From positions 45,209,621-45,273,620 of the forward strand of contig OZ038391.1 in assembly GCA_964036045.1 (NCBI GenBank): a stretch of DNA of 64,000 nucleotides. The letters are read 5' to 3'. The position numbers were made by a program, and so were the translations under genes. Below the pieces are notes generated by a model. The model was not told the DNA's origin and searched no databases. It saw nothing but the letters and a program-made list of their open reading frames with translations. Shown piece after piece: positions 31,451 to 41,726 of this stretch. The DNA is from Eutreptiella sp. 'Long Island Sound 2002'. Taxonomy: Eukaryota; Euglenozoa; Euglenophyceae; Eutreptiales; Eutreptiaceae. The first letter of the stretch is position 1. Each line of letters starts with the position of its first letter.

Positions 31451-34445
31451 TGAAGCGGTACCCAGAGCCTATGGCCCATGGCCCGGAGGCCTGTTAGCCG
31501 TCACACCCGTTATGGCCCATGGCCCGGAGGCCTGTGAGCCGTCACACCCGTGCGGAAGCCGTTGACACCGGCTGTCAGCGGGCTATCCCTGTTCTCTAAC
31601 CCGCGAAATCTGGAATCCGATTTCTAACCATTAAGTCGATGTGGGATTACCATAATTTTACTGTCTTGGTCGATTTGCCGTTAGAAATCGGTGAAATACC
31701 CGATGTCTACCGCGATTTCTAATTGTCGTGAAATCGCCGCTTGACGTTGCCCGTTCCGTGCACTGCATTAGATGATTCTGTAAAACGATTTTTTCGGAAG
31801 TCAAGACTGAAACACTCATCGAGTGATCCGCAATTTTTTTTTTTGATAAAAGGCATCGCGTCCGGGATTTTTCCCAGAAAATCTGGGCGGCCGAAGGCGC
31901 TTTTAACCCCCAAGTGAAATAACAAGGGTTACGAGCGTTCAAGCGCCCAAGGACGAATAAACCTGCCTCATAGGTACTGTGTATGAGGTTTTGCCCCCCA
32001 TAGTCATAGGATGAGGCCAAAGGATCCCAACTCCATAGGCCCAAAGGGTTATTCATTTTGAGTGTTTTCCAAGAAATGGGCAATCTCATGTACCTGGCGT
32101 CCAAGTACGTGTAGAAGTATGTTGAGTTGGCGTTTTCTCCCTCTTTGCTTGCCTCTACATCCGGGGCATATCACTTGTCTTCCCCGGATAGTGCATATAT
32201 GATCTTCATATATATATTGGCAATATATTTTGCGTGCATGCTAGAATTTGGCTTTCCGAAAGGAGGTCGATTTTCGACCAAAGCACTTGCATGCGTGTTG
32301 AGGGACCAAAGCTACTCTAGAATATAAGCATACTTTGATTCTAGGCCACTAGGTTGGGTGTAGAAGGCGAGGGTAGGGTTGTATGCCATATTTGGTGTCA
32401 TATCACGTGCCCATTTGGCGGGTGCACCATTCCAAGACTAACCCGCCAATGGACCCCATATCGCACGAAGCCCTTCATTGTACTCCCAACCAACACTCGC
32501 AAGCCTAACCTTCGTGAAGGGACGCTTGTGGAGCGCTTCCGAAGCGATGCGTTGCGAGCAAGGTGTGTTTTTTGCAATATTCCATATTTGCATGTTCCCA
32601 CTTGGGAGGCAGCGCGCGCGGCCTTCCAAAGCGCCCCAAGTGGAGCACATATGTGGAATCGAAGGTCATTGGTGTCGAGTCATTGTTTTTAGAAGGATTG
32701 GTCGATTACTCAATCCAAGCCGAAGATATTATAATATATTTGTGCAATTTTCAGGGCACTTTTGCGTGTTTTTTCGCCAACTTTGCTGTTTTTTGCCCCT
32801 CATGATGTCAAGTGGCGACCGTGCATCTCAACGTTGCGCTCAATTGACATCATGACCCAAGTATGTTATGAGGGTACACACTTCGGTGCCCAACATATCT
32901 TGGACGCGGTGAACAAATCCCCTTGGGCTTGGCATACCGTGGCCGCCATGTTGGCGATTTGGGACGATCCCAAATCATGGGCTCACTTGGCGACCCTGCC
33001 ATTCCCAAAACCGGAGGGGTTTGGGCGACGCCCAAAAGATATGCTGGAAGCATATGACTTGATACCAGTCCTATGGCACACTCCGGTCCAAGTCGGGCAT
33101 GTGCCTCATTTGCCCCACCCATGAGTGTGCGCATTTTCGGCCATTTTGAGCAATTTTCCACATTTTCTGCCCGCCGTGCACCATGTTCAGCCCCCTGGTG
33201 CACGCCGGACGCATGGACCAATGGACCATATATGACATGGGTGTTCTGGATATTGGTCACCATAGTTCGCACACCACGTGAGCGAAGCGGAGCAACCTTC
33301 GTCAAGGTGCTAGCCCAAAGTAAGTGTGTACGATTTTGCCACTTTGGCATTTGTGGACCCAATTTGAATTGTCACCACGCCGAGTGGCATGGAGATCTTT
33401 AAGAGCCAAGGGCATGGGAGTCTCTGTTGGATTCCCGGTGGATTGAGTATGGAATGGCGGATCCAATCTCCAAGCCGGCGTGGAGATATACTATTGAGGG
33501 CACCCCCAATTTTGGCTCATTTTGAGCAGCCAAAATGACCCCCTTTTGGGACCCCAATTTCACCCCCCCGTGTGGTCAATTGGCGGCCCCATATCTCTAT
33601 GCCCACAAGAAGCCCGGACCTAATTTCAAGTTTTGCACTCAGATATAGGTCCTAGGTCCTGCCTCCTATCCTGTGAGCCATTGGCCTTGCCCTGGCCGGG
33701 CGAGCCACGCGTGGGAATGACGCCAATTTTGATGATTTTGGCATCATGACCCCACTTGATGACCCCGTGGTGCCCTGATGCCGGGACCTCAGAGGGAACC
33801 AGGTTGGGTGATGGCTCCAGGGAGTTTGTACTTGAAGGGCATAGGGTCAGTTGCCTCGTCCCTACCTCTGGCGGGTCCGGACGATTTTGGAGTTTTTCGA
33901 GCTAATATCAGTTTGGGCTGAAACAGCCCATTTTCAGCTACCAACTCCTAGGGGATAATGGCGGGGCCTTATCTCTGGCTCAGAGGGGAGTTGCGACCTG
34001 CCGTTCAGGAAGCATAGGGAGCCACTGTCGGTTGGCCTTGGAGTCCCTTGATTCCCAGGAACTCGCCTGTGGCTGGGTGGGACACCCTCCCCTATTGGCA
34101 GGGTCTCAGGGTCCGGACTGAGCAGGGCATCGGTTGTGTTTGAGCCCGCGCCCCTGCCACCCACTGCGAGGGTCGGACCTGGGATCGGGATATGAGTTGG
34201 GACTGAGTGTCTATTGTCCTGTGATGCCCTTACCCCAGTCCAGTCTTAACCCCAGTTGTACATATCCTGATGTGTTGCTGCACATACTTTTGTTCCCTTG
34301 TTTCAGAGTGGCAAGGATCCTGAAACGCTTTGTCATATGACACGAGCGTGATGATGCCCCTGTGAGCGCAGTGCTTTGCCTGCCTGCTTGCTTGTGCGTG
34401 TCCACCGCAGCGTCCCGTGGCCAGGCCCCCCACGGGAACGCGTCA
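31451..34445 (+). repeat. 5' LTR of the plus-strand family A copy (2995 bp)
   Basis: It begins TGAAGCGGTACCCAGAGCC and ends CCCACGGGAACGCGTCA, giving TG...CA termini. The same ends, in the opposite orientation, bound 54161-57106. The last 2.1 kb align with that copy (over 90% in the terminal 300 bp by eye), while the first 0.8 kb (U3) is much more diverged. The 11 nt TGAAACGCTTT at 34321-34331 are complementary to the sequence just after the LTR and probably mark the RNA 5' end, which would make R-U5 about 125 nt. A 41-bp tandem duplication lies at 31470-31551. Confidence 0.8.
31470..31551. repeat. 41-bp tandem duplication in LTR A
   Basis: Two adjacent copies of TATGGCCCATGGCCCGGAGG... (31470-31510 and 31511-31551) differ by one base (GTTAGCC versus GTGAGCC). 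The duplication is absent from the other LTR copy at 57.0 kb. Confidence 0.9.
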
Positions 34446-34456
34446 AAAGCGTTTCA
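34446..34456 (+). promoter_or_regulatory. Putative self-priming primer-binding site of family A
   Basis: The 11 nt directly after the LTR are AAAGCGTTTCA, the exact reverse complement of TGAAACGCTTT at 34321-34331 inside the LTR. There is no TGG-starting tRNA complement here. In the Tf1 element of fission yeast the first 11 nt of the RNA fold back onto a site abutting the LTR to prime reverse transcription; this layout matches. The LTR arm is conserved in the second copy (54273-54283). Confidence 0.6.
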
Positions 34457-34806
34457 CCGCTGCGGGGTTACCCATCCCTCGCGTGCCACCCGGGGCCACC
34501 TGAACCCCGAGTACCACGGGCTTCGCAGCGCCGCCCGGCAACAGCGCCGAGTCCGTGAAGGAGGTGTAGTGACCGGAACTCCGACGTCAGCGAGTTCCTT
34601 CGGCCGACCAGCACCGGCCGCACTTGCAGCTACAGCACCCACCTCCACAGCCACCCTCCAGGACCAGTTTATCGAAGGGAACGATGGTGAATTGGCAGGA
34701 GGCGGGCAAGACGTGGCCGCAGCCCCACCCCCATGCGGTGCGCCTACTGCGTGGGTTGGTGTGGGGGCAGCACTACCGCCACAGCAATCCCTAGTGCGAA
34801 GGTGGC

Positions 34807-35594
34807 ATGCCCGGGAGCTTCGAGCTCCGCGAGGACATAGGCCCCGACCGCCCGCAGGCAGTGGAAGACTGGCTGCGGGTGGAAGGATACGCCTACCGCT
34901 TCCGCCAGAAGCGCTGGAGGGTCTGGACCCGGCCGGACAGACCCGGCGAAGGGCTGCGCCCCGACGGCATTGACGAGGACGAGAATCGCAACGAGTACCC
35001 GTCGGGCGCCACGATCAACGTCTCCATGTGGGACATGATCGAGAAGAAGTTCCCGGAGCCGGAGAACGAGCGCAGGCTGCAGGGCAGCAGCAGCAGCGCG
35101 TCTCCTGGGAAGGAGAAGCGTTCCGCCGGGGACAGGAAGCGGGACAAGAAGTGGCGGGAGTACCAGGAATCCCTGGCCGCCGAAGCTGCCCAAGCCGCCA
35201 GGGGCGGAACACCAGCCCCCAGCCCCAAACGGGCCAGTGGCGGTCACCACCCCGGCCACACCACCCTTGGCGACTTCCTCGAAGTCGCCAAGCAGGCCAA
35301 GGCCAAGCCCCGTCAGCTGCACCTGAGGAAGTCAGGCCCCAGCAGCGACGTGGAGTTGGCCCACCGCGGGAGGATGCCGGCCGACCAGGCCAGCTCCAGC
35401 AGCAGCGTCGCTCCCAACCCAAGGGACGTGGCGCGCGCCTGCGAGCGCGCCTGTGGGGTGCCCTGCAACCTTCGGGTTCCCCGGCAACGGGCCACGCAGC
35501 AGAACGCTGCCGTGGAGGGCGCCGTCTGCATCGCCCAGGAGGAGGCCACACATTGGGGCAGAGGCATGGCCTTCCATGCCTCGACCGTGGCAGC
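34807..35594 (+). pseudogene. gag: Family A gag, N-terminal part, cut by the hAT insertion
   Basis: The frame has a compact start (MPGSFELREDIGPDRPQAVE, YAYRFRQKRWRVWTRPDRP), then a basic, Ser/Ala-rich linker, reaching MAFHASTVAA at the insertion point. The frame runs on by chance into the hAT end (GAATTCG-rich). The preceding 250 bp have protein-like sequence in another frame (VTGTPTSASSFGRPAPAA), so a frameshift near 34805 may hide the true start. Removing the hAT and one GTGGCAGC joins this frame to 49742 (TVAAIAAGLTAAAAQE) without a shift, which proves the two parts were one gag. Confidence 0.7.
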
Positions 35595-36253
35595 TAGGGA
35601 TGCAGATTCGCACCGAATTCAATTTGAATTCGCCGAATTCGCTGCGAATTCGTTCGCAGCGCGAATTCGCTGCGAATTCGGCTTGAAATTCACAGCACTG
35701 CGAATTCGGGGCGAATTCGCGCTGCGAATTCGCAGGCGACGGCAAAATGATCACGCGTGCGCCGTCTTTTCCCCAGATGAAACCCTAACTTTGAACTGTG
35801 CTATGCAATAATTTTTTTGACTTTGTACAATGAAAACTATGATGATTCTACTTCGATTGAGCTATTCGGTTTCTTCTGCGGTGCCTGCCTACCCGTTTTT
35901 GAAAAAAAATTTTGTTTTTGAGTTTTGAACACACCGCTGTATCCGCCTCGCTGTACTGAACACGGCGGTACCCTCCTTTCTCCCCAGAACCCCACGAGTT
36001 TGGAGAAAAACCCGTCCCGAATTTTTCATTTTCGACTTTTTTTTTCCAATTTTGACAGTCAAAACGTGTTCTCCCTTGCCTACGCTTCACACTGGTACCC
36101 TCCTTACCCTTCACGGTGCCCTGCACGCAGAGAAATCCTGATGACGAGGTTTGAAAAAGTCCAGATTTGACTGTCCTGCACTGCCACAACGACTGGCAGT
36201 GGAATAGTGGAATGATGAACCGGAAAAATCATAAATATGAAACAGGTGTGAAA

Positions 36254-38294
36254 TTACACTCCAGAGGCGGCAGCGATCGCAGCTGCAGCGAAGGCGCTCA
36301 CCGCCAGAGCGCTGGCAGCCACTTCCCGCCGCCTGTCCTCCTTTGTGACTTTCATGCGTGCCAGGATGCGAAGATTATGATAAATAAAGACAAGTTTGCG
36401 CAGGCGCTCAGGTTTCAATCTGTTTCTGTCCCTAGTGTACAGCTGTCAGAATTCATATCCAGTTTCGTTCCGTTGCACCCGCAGTGGCTGGAATAGCCCC
36501 CAGGGCAATAGCAACATTCTGCAGAGGGCCAGGGTCGGCGTATGCTTTCCACCAGCCATATGAGGACAGTGAATCAACGACCAGCAGGGAGAACAAATTT
36601 GAACCAACATCAAATGGTGCCTCCCGAGCACGGAACTTACCATACTCTTGCAGTGCTTGTGCACGCTGCTTCTCAGGAACCATTTCCCTGAGGGCATTAA
36701 GGGCTGCCTTTCTTTCGTACTCGTTGAGGTCCGGCACACCATTCTTGGGATTCAAGCAATAGGCCAGGACATGTGCGTCGTCATGCATGTAATCCCATCG
36801 GTCTGTGTACAGTTTCTCCACCCGTTTCCTCACGCTTTCTTCATTCGCGCTCCATGGCTTCTCTCTTCCCGCTCGCGTCTTGCTCTTCAGATTTCCTGGA
36901 ATTGCGCTGAGGACCTTTTCTCGCAACGACTTCATCCTGGGCCAAACTTCTTGGAGCAGCGGCTGATCTTCCTCAAAGTACGTAATTTCAGATCGGATCG
37001 GACTCGTAATGGCCACGACAGTTTCAAGCAGTGCAAAGGTTGTAGCAGAATTCAGGACCACTTCCATGTCTTGTGCCTCTTGCTTCACATGTGCCTGCTT
37101 CAGAATTTCATCGGCCCACGCATCTTCAAGCTGAATTGCGCGCAGTGCATGGCGATTGAACGCGACACTCTCCACCACAGTGACCTGGTCGCCCCAGCGC
37201 GTAGGAGAAGCGGTGACTAGGTGCATCACCCCTTTTTGGCGCGTAATGTAGGTAGGATCTTTGCGAACTCGTTCAAACAGGGTGTGCACCAGGGTGTGTT
37301 GCTTGTGAAAGTGTACAACTTTTTTCGCCAAGTCCAGGCTATCATGGAAATAGGCGATCTGCTCAAAAATGTCTCCCAGCAGCAAACTCAGGACGTGTGC
37401 AGTGCAGAAAAAACACAGCAAACAGTGTAGAGTCTCCGGAGTTGATTCTTGATACAACTCCTTGTGCATGGCCTTCATTTTATTTTCAGTGTCGCTGATA
37501 AAACTGACGAGCTTCTTCTCGAAAGGCTTCAAGCGACTGATCAGTTTTTCAGCTTCATTGGTGGCGGTTTTTCGCCGTTCATCCGACATCCAAGAGTCCA
37601 GGAAGAATGGTTCCGGTGTGAGAAGCATCAGGTTGGTGACAGATTTTCCCATGACGTCGTTCCAAGTGTCCGATGCCCCAATCAGAACTGGTGCCCTGTC
37701 GAAGTATCCCTTGACCTCGGCCTCCACACGGTCGTAGCATGAAGCCAAAAGCGACTCACCCGCTTTCCATCGCGATGGAGGTGCATACGTTGTGCGCAGC
37801 GAAGCCACGAAGTCCTGAAAATAGCCATTGTCCACCATATCTAGATCTTGACCCGTTGCATAAATCCAAGTGGCCAGTTTTTGATCAACAAGTTTTTGTC
37901 GCGGTTGTGGTAGAGGAGCATCGAACCAACCCTTCTCGCTGAACTCAGAAATGGTGTTTTGTTTTTGGGAGTGGTAGGCCTTCTTGCTCTTCACCAATAC
38001 CAAAGCCGGATTCAAATCAGAAGTGGGAGCCTCCGGTTTTGCCTCGTCTTCCCAAGTGAATGGTCGAACTCGCTTTTTGTAGGAGCCTTCCCGCAACTCA
38101 GTTTTCATGGATTCTTTTAATTCGGAATTTGTCTTTTGACACTTGGTGAGATGTTTTTTCATGTCGGTGGCATTGTCACGGGTCCTCCAACCACAATGTT
38201 TACAATCCCACTTGACCTTGGTAGAAATGACTTGACCTTCATCATTCAAAGTCTCCTCCTTCCTTGCATTGTAGTGTTCCGATTTCACAAACAT
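36254..38294 (-). pseudogene. hAT transposase, C-terminus frameshifted
   Basis: The first 613 codons (38294-36453) are open. A BED-type zinc finger at residues 28-51 (WDCKHCGWR...HLTKC) would bind the element ends. A DUF659-like segment (LIGASDTWNDVMGKSVTNL) lies near residue 200 and the hAT CxxH motif (CTAHVLSLLLGD) near 298. The C-terminal dimerisation region reaches ALGAIPATAGATERNW. Directly after ERNW the frame ends (TGA 36453-36455), but the family's expected C-terminus continues in another frame (YTRDRNRLKPERLRKLVFIY) to TAA at 36254-36256. One indel plus a stop near 36440 has therefore broken it. The enzyme would cut and paste DNA and leave 8-bp duplications, as seen at the ends of this element. 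Confidence 0.85.
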
Positions 38295-38406
38295 TTTCTA
38301 AAAAAATGAAAGAGTTTTGATGCATGGGATATTTTCCAAAACAATTTGTCGTTTTGCAAAGGTTGTAAATGTTTTCACTCTTAGTCATGAATATCATTGA
38401 TGACGT

Positions 38407-38639
38407 CACAATTAAGAACAAACTCCGATGATGTCATACCCTTGTCACAATTAAGAACAAACTCCGATGATGTTATGCCAATGTGGCCACCACAAAGGAT
38501 GATACCTCCGCCTACCGGACCACCGGGGTGGAAGGGGTGAACTTCTTGGTGGTTTCACAAGAGTTTCTACTTCTCAGAATTTCTTCGGCCCTTTGTGGCC
38601 ACCATGAATGATGATACCTCCGCTTACCGGACCACCGGG
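38407..38639. repeat. Tandem duplications in the hAT non-coding end
   Basis: A 39-bp unit (CACAATTAAGAACAAACTCC...) occurs twice at about 38407-38484. A 112-bp unit starting TGTGGCCACC occurs at 38482 and again at 38594, and the second copy is split by the family B insertion (its rest is 49614-49650). The unit contains ACCTCCGCYTACCGGACCAC and GGGGTGAACTTCT, words also found in the tRNA-like sequence at 23.1 kb. Confidence 0.75.
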
Positions 38640-39172
38640 TGAAAGTGCTGCCCTGGGTCGATGATGGTGCCGGAGGGCTCGGGGCCGGCAAGACCAGTGG
38701 GGCAGGCACGCGAGGAGTCGACCTGAACGCTGCTGTTGGGGGCAGAACCGGATACACGGACACCAACGGAGGCGAGAGCAGCAACAACGGAAGCAAGATC
38801 CATGCTGATTGTTATCCGGCAAAAAATCCCAGTCTATGAAGAAAATTGATGCGGATTATCCTAAGTACATCTGAGTGTCCCTATCTGTCTGAAAAGATTT
38901 ATATAAATCCGATTGTGAAAAAATATTTGGCTGATTTGGCTTCGGGCGCGCATCAGCGGCAATTGGCGATTCCAGGTAAATGATCGGAACGCGACGGATT
39001 TACGATGAATGGACCGCGGAATCAGATCCGGCATATCAGAAATCTATAGGTCTGATCCTGAGACTGAGCTGCGAGGCGGCGATTCCGCCGAAGCAAAGAA
39101 AATGACCAAAATGTAGCCAATCTGGGGCAGATCTGCTAAAATCTGAGCAGATGGGGGTTAGCCGCACTTACA
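38640..39172 (-). repeat. 3' LTR of family B
   Basis: In element orientation it starts TGTAAGTGCGGC (39172) and ends GCAGCACTTTCA (38640). It matches 49076-49608 over its full 533 bp with five substitutions. Confidence 0.95.
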
Positions 39173-39187
39173 CTCCCCCTCCAAAAA
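39173..39187 (-). promoter_or_regulatory. Polypurine tract of family B
   Basis: In element orientation TTTTTGGAGGGGGAG abuts the TG of the 3' LTR. This is the usual position for priming plus-strand DNA synthesis. Confidence 0.85.
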
Positions 39188-40899
39188 CACACTGGGGTGT
39201 GTCGCTACGTCAACGAAGAACGTAGTGCGGGTAAGTCCCAGAAAAAAATAGAAATGTAGCCTCGATGGGGCGAAATCTGCTTGATCTGACCTGATTTGGG
39301 CTGAATTGGCACTGAATCAGGATGGATGAACCTGAAATGAGACAGAATGAGGAGTGACAAACAGTCCTCCGTGCAGTAAAACATTAGGTTAGAGGCTAAA
39401 AAGCATGTAAACGTATCGAGAATCGATACCAAACCATGCCCTGGTTAAGAATGAGGTAGATTATTGATGGATTGAGTGGGGGAATCAAGAAATGGAGTGA
39501 CATCTCGGCGCTTTGGCACAGTTTAGCTGTCGCGGGCACGCTACGGTGTCCTCCACGTACTCTACATCGTGTTACTCCCGCTTTTCTCGTTCTGAAAAGT
39601 GCAGCATGTGCTTCAGATTTGGCGCATCTGGTGGATGATCACAGGATTCAGCAAGATTGAGAATCAATTTGAGCAGAGATGAAGGAGATGAAGCAGTCAC
39701 AGAGAGGGAAAACAAATACAAATGTAGTCTGCAACTCCTAAGTGAACCACAGATGGTAGGGATGTTTTTCTGTTCACTTATCTGTACACAGATCTTCGAG
39801 GAATGAGAGGAGATGACAAGGAAATCAACCTAAAATGTCCTAAAATCAGCAAATTCCGTAAGATGAAGATGAAATGAAGCGGAATGTCTAAAACTGAAAC
39901 TACTAATACCTTCGTTTAGACTAAAGTTAATATATATTGTCGTTTATTCAGCTCAATTGTGCTTTCCGGCACGTTGGTTCGCGAGCATCCAACAGATTCT
40001 ATGAAAATGTGGATCATGTGATGATGCATCATGATGGGACATGCTGGCCCTGGATCCTTGGCATGTAACGCGCCGAAGGTTCGCTGAAGGCGCTTTACTG
40101 ACAGTATATAACCGAGAGACACCGAATGGTCCTTATTTACAGTGGCGGCGGTGTCAATCGACTTGGACAAGGCCAATCTTTCGATTGAGTCCCACAAGAC
40201 ACTTTGATTCACCATTTTCGAAAGTTTCCGGTCGGACTGAGCTCACATTGGCGTGTGCCAAAAATACAACGAAGCTTACGGACTTCAGAGGTTGCTATTA
40301 GAAGTCCCTAGAGCTCCTATCTGAAGGTTGTCTGAACAATTGACGTCTGGGTTTCGTGCAACAGTGGCAGAATGATGGACAAACCTGAGGAATTCAAGGT
40401 AAATTCAAGGAATCTGGATCTGAATCTGGACTTTGGCTTCAGCATCACGGCAAATGAAGGTAAGATCTGAGTTCCTGGCGTCGCATCTAGTGCAGCCAGT
40501 ACTACAGGGGGTGCCTGTAGGGGTGAATGTCGCTGGCCAGCGTTTTTACTATGTACATTTGCTTCCATCTGCACGAGTAGCCAAATTCCAAAGATGCACA
40601 GACCAACAGAGGCAAGATTACCCCGAATCTGCCTGAATTAAGCCTGAGTTTGGTTTTTTCTAGACACGGCAGCACACTCCGTGGCTTTCGGCAGCGTATC
40701 TACGCCTTGTCTGCCGAACGGAGACCAAAGAAAAGTTGATTGACGTCAAATTATCAAACATTCGCAGTTCTCCACATCATGTCGTAATCAAGAAGAATGA
40801 ACAGTGGATTGAGCAGAATGTGGTTTTTTCAAGTCGTCAGAACACTCACATTGGAATAAGTGGTCGACGGGGCGAGGCTGGAGCTTTTGTAGGAGTTGG
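39188..40899. other. Family B 3' untranslated region, no gene seen
   Basis: About 1.7 kb between the chromodomain region and the polypurine tract has only short frames without motifs. Confidence 0.6.
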
Positions 40900-40985
40900 A
40901 CATGCAAGGGTTTCGAACCTACACCCTTGAGCCCTAGCGACGAGTGCCATGACGCCCTGGACTAGACGACTGTTACCCAGATTAT
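40900..40985 (-). repeat. tRNA-like SINE head in the family B 3' region
   Basis: On the minus strand TAGTCCAGGGC (40954-40964, A-box-like) is followed by GGTTCGAAACC (40909-40919, perfect B box) in AGGGTGTAGGTTCGAAACCC. No acceptor stem is found. It is either a SINE inserted into family B or a tRNA-derived piece carried by it. Confidence 0.5.
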
Positions 40986-41018
40986 GGCGTTGGCGACTCA
41001 AGTCACGACGGATCTCCC

Positions 41019-41726
41019 TCAATTCGGCCAAGCACGAATACATGTGACCACCAACCTGTCTGGTCGGGCCCTCGTACGGCTTGGGCGCTGCAAATCAGCG
41101 GCCGAACTCGAAGCTTGGTCCTCATTTGGCTCCTGGGCTGGCCTGACCGCAGGAGGGGGGATCGACGGATCAGCCCTGGAATGTGGCTGCTGAGGGCCGT
41201 AAAAGGCTGGATCTCGATTCACCACAGGTGTTTTTCCGTCGCTCTCCACCTGTCTGTCTGGTTTCGACAGACAGTCTGTCAGGAGTACGCCAATTTCGGG
41301 GTGCTTCTTGAGGAAGTCGATGAACCCCTTGGTGTACCCATGGACAAAAGAATGGGCTGGTTCCCAGTTGTTGTGACTGGAATCAAAGCTGCTCCACTCA
41401 CATAGAAATTCCCATTCGCCCTTTTCGTCACGTCTTGCTTCTAAAATCCTCTTGAGTTCGTACTTCCCCCCTTCGATGACCCGATCGGACAAAAATTTCG
41501 AAGTCCAAAAAAGGGGTTTAACCCGATCCTTGGGGGACGGGATCTCTCTCTTGAGGCGATCGCCCGAAACGTCAATTTCCCTGCTGACATCCACACGAAT
41601 CCTCCACCTGTTCTCACCTAGACGCGCTGTAACAGCGAATGGCCCCTCCCACAAGGGAAGAAGCTTATCATCTCCGTCCAGGGTGTTTTCGGATTTTTCG
41701 AAGCCAAACTCGATCATCGACTTCAA
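41019..41726 (-). pseudogene. pol: Family B integrase C-terminus and chromodomain, out of frame with pol
   Basis: The segment LDGDDKLLPLWEGPFAVTAR is the barrel-like end of the integrase. It is followed by a chromodomain, YELKRILEARRDEKGEWEFL then WSSFDSSHNNWEPAHSF. A tail rich in Gln, Pro and Ser runs to the stop at 41019. The upstream pol frame ends at 41668 and overlaps this one; the shift lies near 41695 in an A-rich stretch (CCGAAAAAC). Whether this is mutation, assembly error or recoding cannot be told from one copy. Confidence 0.8.

Noticed and set aside
40900-40985. A functional tRNA gene
   Set aside because: A and B boxes are present, but acceptor and anticodon stems do not pair.
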